A stretch of 64,000 nucleotides of DNA from CAYVBN01 sp964538565 (lineage in GTDB: Bacteria; Pseudomonadota; Alphaproteobacteria; Rhizobiales; Xanthobacteraceae), in contig CAZIGW010000199.1 in the NCBI GenBank assembly GCA_964538565.1, forward strand, positions 5,740 to 69,739, written 5' to 3'. This document shows positions 1 to 8,427 of the stretch, one piece after another. A program made the translations under genes and the position numbers. How positions within the stretch are numbered: position 1 is the first letter of the stretch; every line of letters begins with the position of its first letter. A model generated the notes under the pieces. It saw nothing but the letters and a program-made list of their open reading frames with translations, searched no databases and was not told the origin of the DNA.

Positions 1-677
1 AACGCGGGCATCGACGCGCAATCGAGAAGAGGTTGACTCCGTCATCATCTCCCCAAACGTTGCAGCAGCGAGCCGACGCGAGAGCGCGCCCGACGCTTTC
101 GACACGTGCGAAACTGACCACGGGGAGATGCGAACCGAACCCGGATTGGAATAGCTCAAAACAAGCTGGCGGATTTTTGGCGCCATTTGGGCGTGGGACG
201 GCGACTACCCAGATTTTGCCGTGCCACCGCAGCAAACATGTCGCAACCCGGCCAAAAAAAATAGTCGAACAAATCGGCCGGCCCTTTTCCTCGCCAAATC
301 AAATGCGCACCGGGGTAGTTTGCGGGAATAAAACCAGGTGTGATCCGTTGTGGGGACGGGATTTGCGACGGACTCGACAGTGATGCGCGATACATTGCTT
401 CGCCGCCAAGCGCAGCAATGCGGGGAGATATTGTGTCCGCCCGTCCGGCCGGGCACTCAAGCCGGACGTTCCGGTGGCGCCATCGTGCAGAGGCGATCTT
501 GCCGATCACACATCTCGACCCCGCATAGTCATCGTTCGCGAACTGTCGAGCGCACCGGCGCGCGGGTCATGTCACGGCGATTGCGGCACGTGCTCGTTGG
601 AAGGACCGGCGCGCACGCGCGCCATCTTCGGCCGGGGTCGCATCCCACCGCATCCCAACAACGACGCCATTGAGCCC
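1..677. other. Gene-poor lead-in, no convincing gene
   Basis: No reading frame here has the strong GC-rich third-position pattern of the neighbouring genes. The stretch from about 150 to 380 is clearly more AT-rich than the rest of the window and includes an A8 run near 254-261. A perfect 8 bp inverted repeat, CGTCCGGC at 442-449 and GCCGGACG at 461-468 with an 11 nt loop, could form a hairpin, but it is followed by only two T residues and is a weak terminator candidate. I infer that the region holds the promoter of the oxidoreductase gene that follows; no clear -10/-35 pair was found. Confidence 0.4.
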
Positions 678-1982
678 ATGCAAGTGGATCCCGTCGTCGC
701 CTTCTACGCGGTGCCGTTGCTGGCGATCTGGGCGCTGTACGTCGCGCGGCGCAAGCGACGCGAAGCCGCGAGCCTCGCCACGCGCAGCGCAGCTGCCGAG
801 GCCGGCCTGCTGGAGCCCGCGTCCCTGCACCCGCAGATTGACCCGAGCAAATGTCTCGGTTGCGGAGCCTGCGTGCGCGCCTGTCCGGAAGGCGATGTCC
901 TCGGCATGATCAACGGCAAGGCCGAATTGATCGAGCCGACCCAATGCATCGGACACGGCGCCTGCAAGACCTCCTGCCCGCGCGACGCGATCACGCTCGT
1001 GTTCGGCACCGAGACGCGGGGCGTCGACATCCCCCACGTGGGCCCGGATTTCCAGACGAACGTCCCGGGCCTCTTCATCGCCGGCGAGCTCGGCGGCATG
1101 GGGCTGATCCGCAACGCCATCGAACAGGGCCGCCAGGCTGTCGAATCGATCCGCAAGCTCAATGGCGTCGGGCAACGGGGCGTGCATGACGTGGTGATCG
1201 TCGGCGGCGGCCCCGCCGGTTTCTCGGCCAGTCTCGCGGCGATGCAGCACAAGCTGCGTTTTGTGACGATCGAGCAGGACACGTTCGGGGGCACCGTCGC
1301 GCATTTTCCGCGCGGCAAGCTCGTCATGACGGCTCCGGCCACGCTGCCGCTCGTCGGGAAGGTGAAATTCGGCGAGGTGAGCAAGGAGAAGCTGCTCTCG
1401 TTCTGGAAATCGACGGCGCGCAAGACCGGGCTGAAAATCCAGTACGGCGAGCGGGTCGACGCGGTCGTTCCGGCCGGGTCTGGATTTGAGGTCAAGACCA
1501 CGCGCCGCACCTATCGCACGCGCGCGGTTCTGCTCGCGATCGGGCGACGCGGCACGCCGCGCCGCCTGGAGGTGCCGGGCGAAGATCAGGACAAGGTGGT
1601 CTACCGCATGGTCGATCCGGAACAATACCGCGGGATGCATGTACTGGTGGTTGGCGGGGGCGACAGCGCCCTCGAGGCGGCCGCCAGCATCGCCGAGCAG
1701 CCCGGCACGGTTGTCACCTTGTCCTACCGGAGCGAAGCCTTCTCGCGCGCCAAGATGAAGAACCGTCAACGCGTCGAAACCGCCCAGGCGGCCGGCAATC
1801 TGCACGTGCTGCTCCAGTCGAGCGTCAAGAAGATCGGGATCCACGATGTCGAGATCGAGCAGAAGGGAAAGCGGATCGTCGTCAGAAACGACGCGGTGAT
1901 CGTCTGTGCGGGCGGCATCCTGCCGACCGCTTTTCTCAAGAGCATCGGCGTCGAGGTCGAGACCAAATATGGCACCGCTTAG
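678..1982 (+). CDS. Membrane-anchored 4Fe-4S ferredoxin / FAD-NAD(P) oxidoreductase
   Basis: Predicted 434-residue electron-transfer flavoprotein. A single hydrophobic segment (about residues 5-22) followed by a basic stretch (ARRKRR) suggests an N-terminal membrane anchor with the redox domains in the cytoplasm. Residues 55-105 form a bacterial ferredoxin domain. The first cluster motif is complete (C59, C62, C65, C69). The second reads C90-H93-C96-C100, with His replacing one Cys. A thioredoxin-reductase-like fold follows: an FAD-binding GGGPAG motif near residue 176, and a second dinucleotide site (VVGGGDSALEA) for NAD(P)H. No CxxC redox-active disulfide of true thioredoxin reductase is visible. 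I chose ATG 678 because the frame upstream to 474 lacks coding character. The 3' end overlaps the ankyrin gene by 14 nt, suggesting co-transcription. Electron donor and acceptor are unknown. Confidence 0.8.
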   Translation: MQVDPVVAFYAVPLLAIWALYVARRKRREAASLATRSAAAEAGLLEPASLHPQIDPSKCLGCGACVRACPEGDVLGMINGKAELIEPTQCIGHGACKTSCPRDAITLVFGTETRGVDIPHVGPDFQTNVPGLFIAGELGGMGLIRNAIEQGRQAVESIRKLNGVGQRGVHDVVIVGGGPAGFSASLAAMQHKLRFVTIEQDTFGGTVAHFPRGKLVMTAPATLPLVGKVKFGEVSKEKLLSFWKSTARKTGLKIQYGERVDAVVPAGSGFEVKTTRRTYRTRAVLLAIGRRGTPRRLEVPGEDQDKVVYRMVDPEQYRGMHVLVVGGGDSALEAAASIAEQPGTVVTLSYRSEAFSRAKMKNRQRVETAQAAGNLHVLLQSSVKKIGIHDVEIEQKGKRIVVRNDAVIVCAGGILPTAFLKSIGVEVETKYGTA

Positions 1983-3162
1983 CACGCTTCCTGGTCTGGT
2001 CGTCGTGGCCGCGCTTGCGGTTCTGCTTCCGCCGGCGCTCGTGCCGTCCGCGCACGGGGCGGGCGGCGTGGCGAAGAAACCGGGTGGCGGTGACCGGAAC
2101 GCACCCGCGCCGCGGTCGGGGTCGTCATCCGGCGCGAAGCCGGCCGGCGGGCCCGCGGAGCCGAAACGGTTTCCGCCCGGCGCCGTCCAGGCGGCCGCGC
2201 GCAACGGCGTCCCGGCCATTCTCGATGCGGCGCGGCGCGGGCGGGCTGCCGCCGTCCGGGCGCTGATCGCAGCGGGCGCCGATCCGCGCGTCAGGGACGA
2301 GAGCGGAAGCACGGCTTTGATGATGGCGGCGGCCGCCGGCCAGACATCCGTCGTCGACGTGCTGCTGTCGGCCAGGGTTGACGTCAATGCGCGCGACAAG
2401 CGCGGAATGCACGCACTCATGTTCGCGGCGGCGGCCGGCCACGCCGAGGTCGTCGAGCGGCTGCTCGCCAAGGGCGCCGACCCGGCGATCGCGGCGCAAG
2501 GCGGCGCCACGGCGCTCACGGAGGCTGCGCGGGGCTGCCGGGAAACCGTGCTGCGGCTGCTACTCGCCCGCCACGCCGACACCGGGGTGAAAACCGTCGG
2601 CGGCCGCGCGCCGCTGGCGCTTGCGGCCGTGCGTTGCCCCGGAAGCGTCGTGAACGCGCTTCTCGACGGCGGCGCGGCGATCAACGCCGCCGACGACCAC
2701 GGGCGGACCGCCCTGTGGATTGCGGCCGAACACGGCAACGCCGGCGCCGTGACGGCCCTGCTCGACCGTGGTGCGGACCCGCGTCTTGCCGATCGGGCTG
2801 GGGTGAGCCCGCTCATGCGCGCGATCGACATGCACCGTCCCGATGCCGCCCAGCGCCTGCTGGCCAGAACCGCCGATCTCGAACAGCGCTCGGCGACCGG
2901 CAATACGGCGCTCATGTTCGCCGCGCACGCGCGCTTCGTCGAAGCCGCCCGCGAACTGCTGCGGCGCGGAGCCCGTCCCGACGCCAAGAACAACGTCGGC
3001 AACACGGCGCTCATGATCGCCGCGCAGGAAGGTCAGACGGACACGGTCAAGCTGCTGCTGCAGGCCGGCGCCGATCGCAAACTGCGAAACGCGAAACGTG
3101 ACACGGCGGCCGACATCGCGACTGCGTGGGGCCGCACGGCCGTCGCCCAGTTGTTGAAGTAG
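1969..3162 (+). CDS. Exported ankyrin-repeat protein
   Basis: Predicted 397 residues. The first 28 or so form a signal peptide: a hydrophobic run (LVVVAALAVLLPPALV) then a cleavage-like SAHGA. A Gly/Pro/Lys-rich low-complexity linker follows to about residue 60. The rest is about ten ankyrin repeats with recurring G-x-TALMxAAxxG, VV-x-LL and GADP elements, ending at the C-terminus without another domain. Ankyrin arrays are protein-binding scaffolds, so this is probably a periplasmic interaction partner. ATG 1969 lies inside the last codons of the ferredoxin/flavin gene, in another frame (14 nt overlap), so translation is likely coupled. A longer frame starting at 1906 would bury the signal peptide and was rejected. 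Confidence 0.8.
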   Translation: MAPLSTLPGLVVVAALAVLLPPALVPSAHGAGGVAKKPGGGDRNAPAPRSGSSSGAKPAGGPAEPKRFPPGAVQAAARNGVPAILDAARRGRAAAVRALIAAGADPRVRDESGSTALMMAAAAGQTSVVDVLLSARVDVNARDKRGMHALMFAAAAGHAEVVERLLAKGADPAIAAQGGATALTEAARGCRETVLRLLLARHADTGVKTVGGRAPLALAAVRCPGSVVNALLDGGAAINAADDHGRTALWIAAEHGNAGAVTALLDRGADPRLADRAGVSPLMRAIDMHRPDAAQRLLARTADLEQRSATGNTALMFAAHARFVEAARELLRRGARPDAKNNVGNTALMIAAQEGQTDTVKLLLQAGADRKLRNAKRDTAADIATAWGRTAVAQLLK

Positions 3163-3204
3163 AGGGCCGTCGCACGGCGCACCACAAAGTGCGGATCGCC
3201 GCCT

Positions 3205-5601
3205 TCAGGCCGAGAACCCGCTCTCGACCGCATTCGCCCGCGCCCGCGAGCGTTGCGGCGCGCCGTTGATTGCGCGCCAGACGCGCTCCGGCGTGGCCGG
3301 CATCTCGATATGCGTCACGCCGAATTCCGCAAGCGCGTCGACGATGGCGTTGGTGACGACGGCGAGCGCGGGCGTCGTGCCCCCCTCCCCGGCCGGCCGC
3401 ATGCCGAGCGGGTGCGTGGTCGACGGGACCTCGCTCAGCTCGGTGTCGTATGAGGGCAGATCGCTCGCGCGCGGCATCGCGTAGTCCATGAACGTGCCGG
3501 ACAGGAGCTGGCCGGTGTCGGCGTCGTAGAAGCACTGCTCGAGCAGCGCCTGGCCGACGCCCTGGGCAATGCCGCCGTGCGTCTGGCCGTGAATGATCAG
3601 CGGGTTCACGGCGCGCCCGACGTCGTCGACGGCGGTGTGTCGGACGATATCGACGGTGCCGGTCTGCGGATCGACCTCGACCTCGCACACCTGCGCCCCG
3701 TACGGAAAGCTCGCCTCGTTCACCGTTTCATCGCACGCGGCGACGAGCGGTCCGCGCAGCTCCGCGGGCAGCTCGTCGCGCGAGGCCATCGCGGCCGCCA
3801 CCTCCGGCAGACTCATCACGTGCTCGCCGCCGCCGACCTCGAAACAGCCGTTGGAAAAGACGACGTCGCTCACCTGCTTCTGCAACAGCAGCGCCACCAC
3901 GCGTCTTCCGGTCTCGATGATCTGGTTCGAGGCTTTCCAGATGACGATGCTGCCAAGCCGCATGACACGGCCGGAATGTGTGCCGCCGCCGACCGGCACG
4001 ATGTCGGTGTCGCCGGTGATCAGGCGCACCTTGTCGATGGGCGCGCCGAGCCATTCGTTGACGAGTTGCGCGAAGCTCGTCTCGTGGCCCTGGCCGTTGG
4101 AGATGGTCCCGATGACGACGTCGACACGCCCGTCCGGATGGACGGTCAGCTCCGCCCGCTCGCGCGGAATGCCGGTGGCGGTGTCCACATAGTTGGCGAC
4201 GCCGATGCCACGCAGCTTGCCGTGCTTGCGCGCCATCTTCTTGCGCTTGGGGAAATTCTCCCAGTCGGCGATCTCGAGCGCCCGGTTCATCACGTCGGCA
4301 TACGCGCCGCTGTCGTACACCATGCCGAAGGGATTCCGGTAGGGCAGTTCGTCCGGGCGGATCAGGTTGCGCCGGCGCAGCCGCACGCGGTCGAAACCGC
4401 ACTGGCGCGCGGCGAGATCGATCAGCCGTTCCATCACGAACATCACCTCGGGACGCCCGGCGCTGCGGTACGGCCGGGTCGGCGCGGTGTTGCTCAGCAC
4501 GATGCGTGCGCGGAAGTGCGCCGCCGGCATCCGGTAGATGCTCGACATGATCTCCACGCCCTTCTGCACCATCGAGAAGTTCCCCGTGTGGGCGCCGAGA
4601 TTGCCGATGTTGGAGCCGCGCATGGCGAGAAAGTTGCCCTCGGCGTCAAGCGCGAGCTGCGCTTCGACCGCCAGATCGCGCCCCTGATAGTCGCTCAGCA
4701 GCGCCTCGCTGCGATCGGACGTCCATTTCACCGGCCGGCCAACCCGCTTCGCCGCCCAGGCCACCAGCGGCTGCTCGGGGAAGATCGCGCCGCGGGTGCC
4801 GAAATTCCCGCCGACGTCGCGAATGACCAGCCGGACCTGCGACTCCGGAACGTTCAGCACCGTGGCGATGTCGCGCCGCAGCCGCAGGGTCGCGCCGCTG
4901 CAGGTGTAGACGGTGTAGCGGCCTGTGTTGGCGTCATAGTCGCCGAGCGCGGCGCGCGGCTCCATGGGCGATCCGGCGACGCGCGGGATCCAGGTCTTGA
5001 GCGAGACGACGTGCGTCGCGCGCGCAAACGCCGCCTCGGTCGCCGCGGCGTCTCCCACCCGCGCGTCGATGCAGACGTTGGACACGTGCTCGTCGCGCAC
5101 GCGCGGCGCGCCCGGCCTCGCCGCTTCGACCGTGTCGGTGACGCACGGCAGCGGCTCGTAGTCGACGACGATGCGCTCGGCGGCGTCGCGCGCGGCCGCG
5201 ACCGTCTCGGCGACGACGAGCGCGACCGGATCGCCGACGAACCGCACCTTGTCGGCCGGCAGCGGATAGTCCGGAACGTTGAACGGCTCGGTGCCGTCAC
5301 TGTTGACGAGCGGAATCTCCGCCGGATGCAGCGAGAAGGTCTTGTTGGGGATCGGGTTGAGCCTGTCGGCGAGAAAATCGAAACCGGTCAGCACCGCGAG
5401 CACGCCCGGCATCGCACACGCCGGCGCCGTGTCGATCGCGCGGATGATCGCGTGCGCATGGGGCGAGCGCAGGACCGCCGCATAGGCCTGTCGCGGCAGG
5501 TTGATGTCGTCCGTGTAGGTGCCGCCGCCGGTGACGAGCCGCAGGTCCTCCTTGCGTCGGACCGGCTGGCCGATGCGGGTGCTGGTGGCGCTTGCGTCCA
5601 T
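3205..5601 (-). CDS. Molybdenum hydroxylase, molybdopterin-binding large subunit (xanthine dehydrogenase/CoxL family)
   Basis: 798 residues, the normal length for the large subunit of three-subunit molybdenum hydroxylases. The family N-terminus (GQPVRRKEDLRLVTG-G-TYTDD) is clear. A GGNFGTRG motif occurs near residue 264 and RPYRSAGRPE at 376-385. That loop lacks the Cys of true CO dehydrogenases (AYxCSFR), so CO is an unlikely substrate. The C-terminal GEGG motif carries the expected active-site Glu (about residue 739). The family hydroxylates carbon centres of aromatic heterocycles or aldehydes using water. No 2Fe-2S or FAD partner subunit lies within this window, which is unusual. It follows the amidohydrolase gene by 31 nt on the same strand, so the two probably form an operon. 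Substrate unknown. Confidence 0.85.
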   Translation of the reverse strand: MDASATSTRIGQPVRRKEDLRLVTGGGTYTDDINLPRQAYAAVLRSPHAHAIIRAIDTAPACAMPGVLAVLTGFDFLADRLNPIPNKTFSLHPAEIPLVNSDGTEPFNVPDYPLPADKVRFVGDPVALVVAETVAAARDAAERIVVDYEPLPCVTDTVEAARPGAPRVRDEHVSNVCIDARVGDAAATEAAFARATHVVSLKTWIPRVAGSPMEPRAALGDYDANTGRYTVYTCSGATLRLRRDIATVLNVPESQVRLVIRDVGGNFGTRGAIFPEQPLVAWAAKRVGRPVKWTSDRSEALLSDYQGRDLAVEAQLALDAEGNFLAMRGSNIGNLGAHTGNFSMVQKGVEIMSSIYRMPAAHFRARIVLSNTAPTRPYRSAGRPEVMFVMERLIDLAARQCGFDRVRLRRRNLIRPDELPYRNPFGMVYDSGAYADVMNRALEIADWENFPKRKKMARKHGKLRGIGVANYVDTATGIPRERAELTVHPDGRVDVVIGTISNGQGHETSFAQLVNEWLGAPIDKVRLITGDTDIVPVGGGTHSGRVMRLGSIVIWKASNQIIETGRRVVALLLQKQVSDVVFSNGCFEVGGGEHVMSLPEVAAAMASRDELPAELRGPLVAACDETVNEASFPYGAQVCEVEVDPQTGTVDIVRHTAVDDVGRAVNPLIIHGQTHGGIAQGVGQALLEQCFYDADTGQLLSGTFMDYAMPRASDLPSYDTELSEVPSTTHPLGMRPAGEGGTTPALAVVTNAIVDALAEFGVTHIEMPATPERVWRAINGAPQRSRARANAVESGFSA

Positions 5602-5632
5602 GCGTGTGTTCCGGGTCTCGCGGCTCCGGCTC

Positions 5633-6625
5633 TCAGATCTTGAACAGCCGAACCGCGTTGCCCCCGAGGACCGCCTCGGTTTCGCGTGCGTCGAACTTGC
5701 AGGCCTTGACGAACTGCACCGGCTGCGGCTCGCCGATCGCGAACGGCTCGTCGGTTCCCATCAGGATGCGGTCCGCGCCGGCGATCTCGCGCACGAAACG
5801 CAGCGTGATGGTGTCGTAGACGACCGAGTCGAAATACAGCCGCGCGAACCCCTCCGACGGATCGGCCCGGCCGGCCGGCGCCGTCTCGAAGCTGCGCCGC
5901 AATCGCCCGAGCACCATCGGCAGCGCCGCGCCGCCGTGCGAGAGCACCAGGTTCACGCCCGGATAGCGCGTGAGGTGGCCGGAATAGAGCAGTCGTGCGA
6001 CCGCGATCGTCGTGTCGGTGACACGGCCGACCGCGCTGACGAGGCCGTGCGCCTTGAGGCGGTCGTCGCGCGCGCCGAACGTCGGATGAATGAACAAGGT
6101 CGCCTTGAGGGCCGAGGCTGCTTCCCAGAAGGGTTCGAGATCGGGGTCATCGAGGACCCCGCTCGCGCCCTTGGGCTGCGTGCCGATCATCGCGCCGCGA
6201 AACCCCTGCTTCAGCGCCTCTTCGAGCGCGCGCGCCGCATGCTTGCCGGACTGCATCGGCACCGTCGCGAGCGGCACGAAGAACGGAATTTTGGCGACCG
6301 CTTCCAGCATGTGGGCGTTGATGAACCGGTTCCACTCGAGCCCCTCGTCCGCCGGCAGGTCGTAGCCGAACGTATCGAGCCAGCCGCCGACCACCTGCTT
6401 GTCGATGCCGCGCTCGGCGAGCCACGCGCGCCGCCGTTCGACGTCGCTCATTCCGGCCGGTACCGGGCGCTTTGCGTCCTGACCCGCAAACGCCATGCGC
6501 ACGGCGCCGTTCTCTATTGTGACCTGGACCGACGGAAATACGCGCTTGCGCGAGGTGAGTTCGTCCAGCATCGCGCTCGGCACGAAATGCGCATGCGCGT
6601 CGACCACAAGGCTGTTCTTCGCCAT
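5633..6625 (-). CDS. Amidohydrolase-2 family metal-dependent hydrolase/decarboxylase
   Basis: 330 residues from the chosen start. An N-terminal HxH metal site (DAHAHF, His11 and His13) is followed by a mid-protein His (FIHPTFG), a second His (LSHGG) and a late Asp (MGTDEPF). This is the pattern of TIM-barrel amidohydrolase-2 / ACMSD-type enzymes, which hydrolyse lactones or amides or decarboxylate aromatic acids non-oxidatively. ATG 6625 is preferred over the ATG 21 nt upstream because AGGAG lies 7 nt in front of it. It is the first gene of a minus-strand pair with the molybdenum hydroxylase. The divergent gap to the receptor gene at 6919 carries a LysR-like half-palindrome. An aromatic-acid role fits the surroundings but is inference. 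Confidence 0.82.
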   Translation of the reverse strand: MAKNSLVVDAHAHFVPSAMLDELTSRKRVFPSVQVTIENGAVRMAFAGQDAKRPVPAGMSDVERRRAWLAERGIDKQVVGGWLDTFGYDLPADEGLEWNRFINAHMLEAVAKIPFFVPLATVPMQSGKHAARALEEALKQGFRGAMIGTQPKGASGVLDDPDLEPFWEAASALKATLFIHPTFGARDDRLKAHGLVSAVGRVTDTTIAVARLLYSGHLTRYPGVNLVLSHGGAALPMVLGRLRRSFETAPAGRADPSEGFARLYFDSVVYDTITLRFVREIAGADRILMGTDEPFAIGEPQPVQFVKACKFDARETEAVLGGNAVRLFKI

Positions 6626-6742
6626 CCCGGCTCCTCTCGGCTCCATCCGTCCGGCGTGGCGATGCCTGCGGCGCCCGCGCGGACGGTGAAACCGCTAGGG
6701 GGTTTCAGACAGTCCAACAATTTCATTATGCGTAACGATGCG

Positions 6743-6755
6743 TGAGTTTTTCGCA
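6743..6755. promoter_or_regulatory. Candidate LysR-type T-N11-A site in divergent promoter
   Basis: TGAG-TTTTT-CGCA fits T-N11-A and differs at one arm position from the perfect palindrome beside lysR (TGAG-N5-CTCA at 9364-9376). It lies between the amidohydrolase (starts 6625, minus) and the receptor gene (starts 6919, plus). A CATAAT hexamer on the minus strand at 6730-6725 could be the -10 of the amidohydrolase promoter, placing the site near its -35 region. The link to this LysR protein is inference. Confidence 0.35.
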
Positions 6756-6918
6756 ATCACCGCGATCTCATCTGCATGGTAGAGGTCGTTGCGATGCCGT
6801 GGAATCGCGACGCGTTCCGGATTTCACACGGGATCGCATTCTTCTACGGCGAAGCGGTATCCACTTCGCCGAACAATGCTTCCGAGGATCGAATTCCAAC
6901 AGGAACGGGGATGAACAG

Positions 6919-7887
6919 ATGATCCTGAATGTCACGCGGGCGCTTGCCATCGCGGCGTTCGCGGCCGCGCCGATGGGCGCGTCGGCCGCCGAATATCCGA
7001 CCCGTTCGATCCAGGTGATCGTGCCCTATGCGGCGGGCGGGCCGAGCGACACCGGGGCGCGCCTCGTCGCCGAGCCCCTGAGCCGCGTACTCGGGCAGCG
7101 CGTCGTGATCGAAAATCACGGCGGCGGCGGCGGCCTCAACGCCACCGAAGTCTACACGCATGGCGTCGCGGACGGATATTCCATCCTGCTCGGGGCAATC
7201 GGACCGCTCGCCATCATCCCGGCCGCGAAGAAGGTGTCCTACGACCCGATCAACGACTTCGTCCCGCTCGGCACCGTCTGGCGCTCGGCGCTCACGCTCG
7301 CGGTGCGGCCCGACCTTGGCGTCAGGACGGTCGGCGAGTTCGTCGCCTACGCGAAAGCGCATCCCGGCAAGGTGACGATTGGATCGGCCGGTGTCGGCTC
7401 GATCACGCACCTCGCCATGGAGCTCCTGAAGCACGAGGCCGGCATCGACATCATTCACGTGCCGTTCCGCAGCACCAGCGGCAGCCTGCCGGCGCTGATG
7501 GGCGGCCAGATCGATGCACTGTTCGGGGACACGCCGAGCATTGCGCCGCAGATCAGGGCCGGCAAGATCGTCGCGCTGGCGGTCGCCGCTTCCAAGCGCG
7601 AAGCGGCCTTGCCCGACGTGCCGACCATGGCCGAGGCCGGCCTTCCGAAGGTCGAGGCCGGAAGCTGGTTCGGCTTCGTGGTGTCTGCGAAAACCCCGCC
7701 CGCCATCGTCAAACGCCTGCAGGAGGCGCTGATGACGGCGCAGCAGGATCCGGTCTACCAGGCGACGCTCGCCAAGCACGGCAGCAGCGCCGGCGATCCC
7801 GGCCCCGAGGCGTTCGGCAAGCTCATCCGCGAAGACTCGGCGAAATGGCGGGAGGTCATCCGCGAAGCCGGGATCAAGTTCGACTGA
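6919..7887 (+). CDS. Bug/TctC-family tripartite tricarboxylate transporter substrate-binding protein
   Basis: 322 residues with a signal peptide of about 23 residues ending GASA-A. The mature protein begins with the family hallmark YPTRSIQVIVPYAAGGPSD, followed by G-x-RVVIENHGGGGG and later the APQIRAGKI and DVPTMAEAGLP motifs. Bug proteins are periplasmic receptors that bind small carboxylates, often aromatic or dicarboxylic acids; many are orphans without TctA/TctB membrane partners, and none is seen here. ATG 6919 matches the signal-peptide start; a nearby ATG at 6911 hits a stop after three codons. It is monocistronic and divergent from the amidohydrolase operon. The paralogous receptor at 10865 belongs to the other arm of the same island. 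Confidence 0.88.
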   Translation: MILNVTRALAIAAFAAAPMGASAAEYPTRSIQVIVPYAAGGPSDTGARLVAEPLSRVLGQRVVIENHGGGGGLNATEVYTHGVADGYSILLGAIGPLAIIPAAKKVSYDPINDFVPLGTVWRSALTLAVRPDLGVRTVGEFVAYAKAHPGKVTIGSAGVGSITHLAMELLKHEAGIDIIHVPFRSTSGSLPALMGGQIDALFGDTPSIAPQIRAGKIVALAVAASKREAALPDVPTMAEAGLPKVEAGSWFGFVVSAKTPPAIVKRLQEALMTAQQDPVYQATLAKHGSSAGDPGPEAFGKLIREDSAKWREVIREAGIKFD

Positions 7888-7923
7888 CCCCCGGTTCCGG
7901 GACGCAGGCCGCGGCGCCGGAGG

Positions 7924-8310
7924 CTACGGAGCGACACCCAGTTCCCTGAACTCGGCGGCGGCTTCCTTCATGGCGTGATTGCCGGCCGGCGCGCCGCAAT
8001 AGACGGCAGCCTGCAGGATGATCTCCTTGATGTCATCCTTGCTGAAGCCGTTCGCGAGCGCCGCGCGGACGTGCAGGCGAAACTCGTCCCACTGGCACAG
8101 CGCGATCATCATCGACAACACCATGTAGCGCCGCGTCCGCTCGTCGATGCCCGGCCGTGTCCAGATCGTCCCCCAGACGTTGCGGGTGATCATTTCCTGG
8201 AAATCGGTGTTGAAGTCGTTGCGGGCCTTCAGCGTCTGGTCGACCCAGGCATCGCCGAGGATCTTCCGCCTCACCGCCATCCCCTTCTCGTATCGTTCGT
8301 CGGCGCTCAC
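7924..8310 (-). CDS. Carboxymuconolactone decarboxylase-like protein (PcaC/AhpD superfamily)
   Basis: 128 residues, the standard size of a single-domain carboxymuconolactone decarboxylase. It has the early KGMAVRRKILGD segment, a central helix with E-F-R-L-H-V-R-A-A, and a C-terminal AAVYCGAPAGNHAM signature, all typical of 4-carboxymuconolactone decarboxylase (PcaC) relatives. It lacks the CxxC of AhpD peroxidase-type members, so a decarboxylase or isomerase-like role is more likely than antioxidant activity. It follows the LysR gene on the same strand (117 nt gap) and may be transcribed with it. No other protocatechuate-pathway gene is near, so assignment to that pathway is not supported. 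Confidence 0.8.
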   Translation of the reverse strand: MSADERYEKGMAVRRKILGDAWVDQTLKARNDFNTDFQEMITRNVWGTIWTRPGIDERTRRYMVLSMMIALCQWDEFRLHVRAALANGFSKDDIKEIILQAAVYCGAPAGNHAMKEAAAEFRELGVAP

Positions 8311-8427
8311 TGTCCGTCCTCCACTGACGAGAAATCTGTGCGCCTGACATAGCGCATTCCACCTCCGCCGCCCTGTTCGAAAACGGCATCACGGATTGCG
8401 CGTGCGGCAATCGCCGCCGCGGCCGGA

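Noticed and set aside
567..3014. 815-codon minus-strand frame opposite the ferredoxin/ankyrin genes
   Set aside because: Low-complexity Ala/Arg/Ser composition and a clear coding partner on the plus strand.
3176..3192. Short CGCAC/GTGCG hairpin between the ankyrin and molybdenum hydroxylase genes
   Set aside because: Five base pairs only and no T-tract; not a credible terminator.
3577..5643. 688-codon plus-strand frame opposite the molybdenum hydroxylase
   Set aside because: Antisense shadow; the minus-strand protein carries all family motifs.
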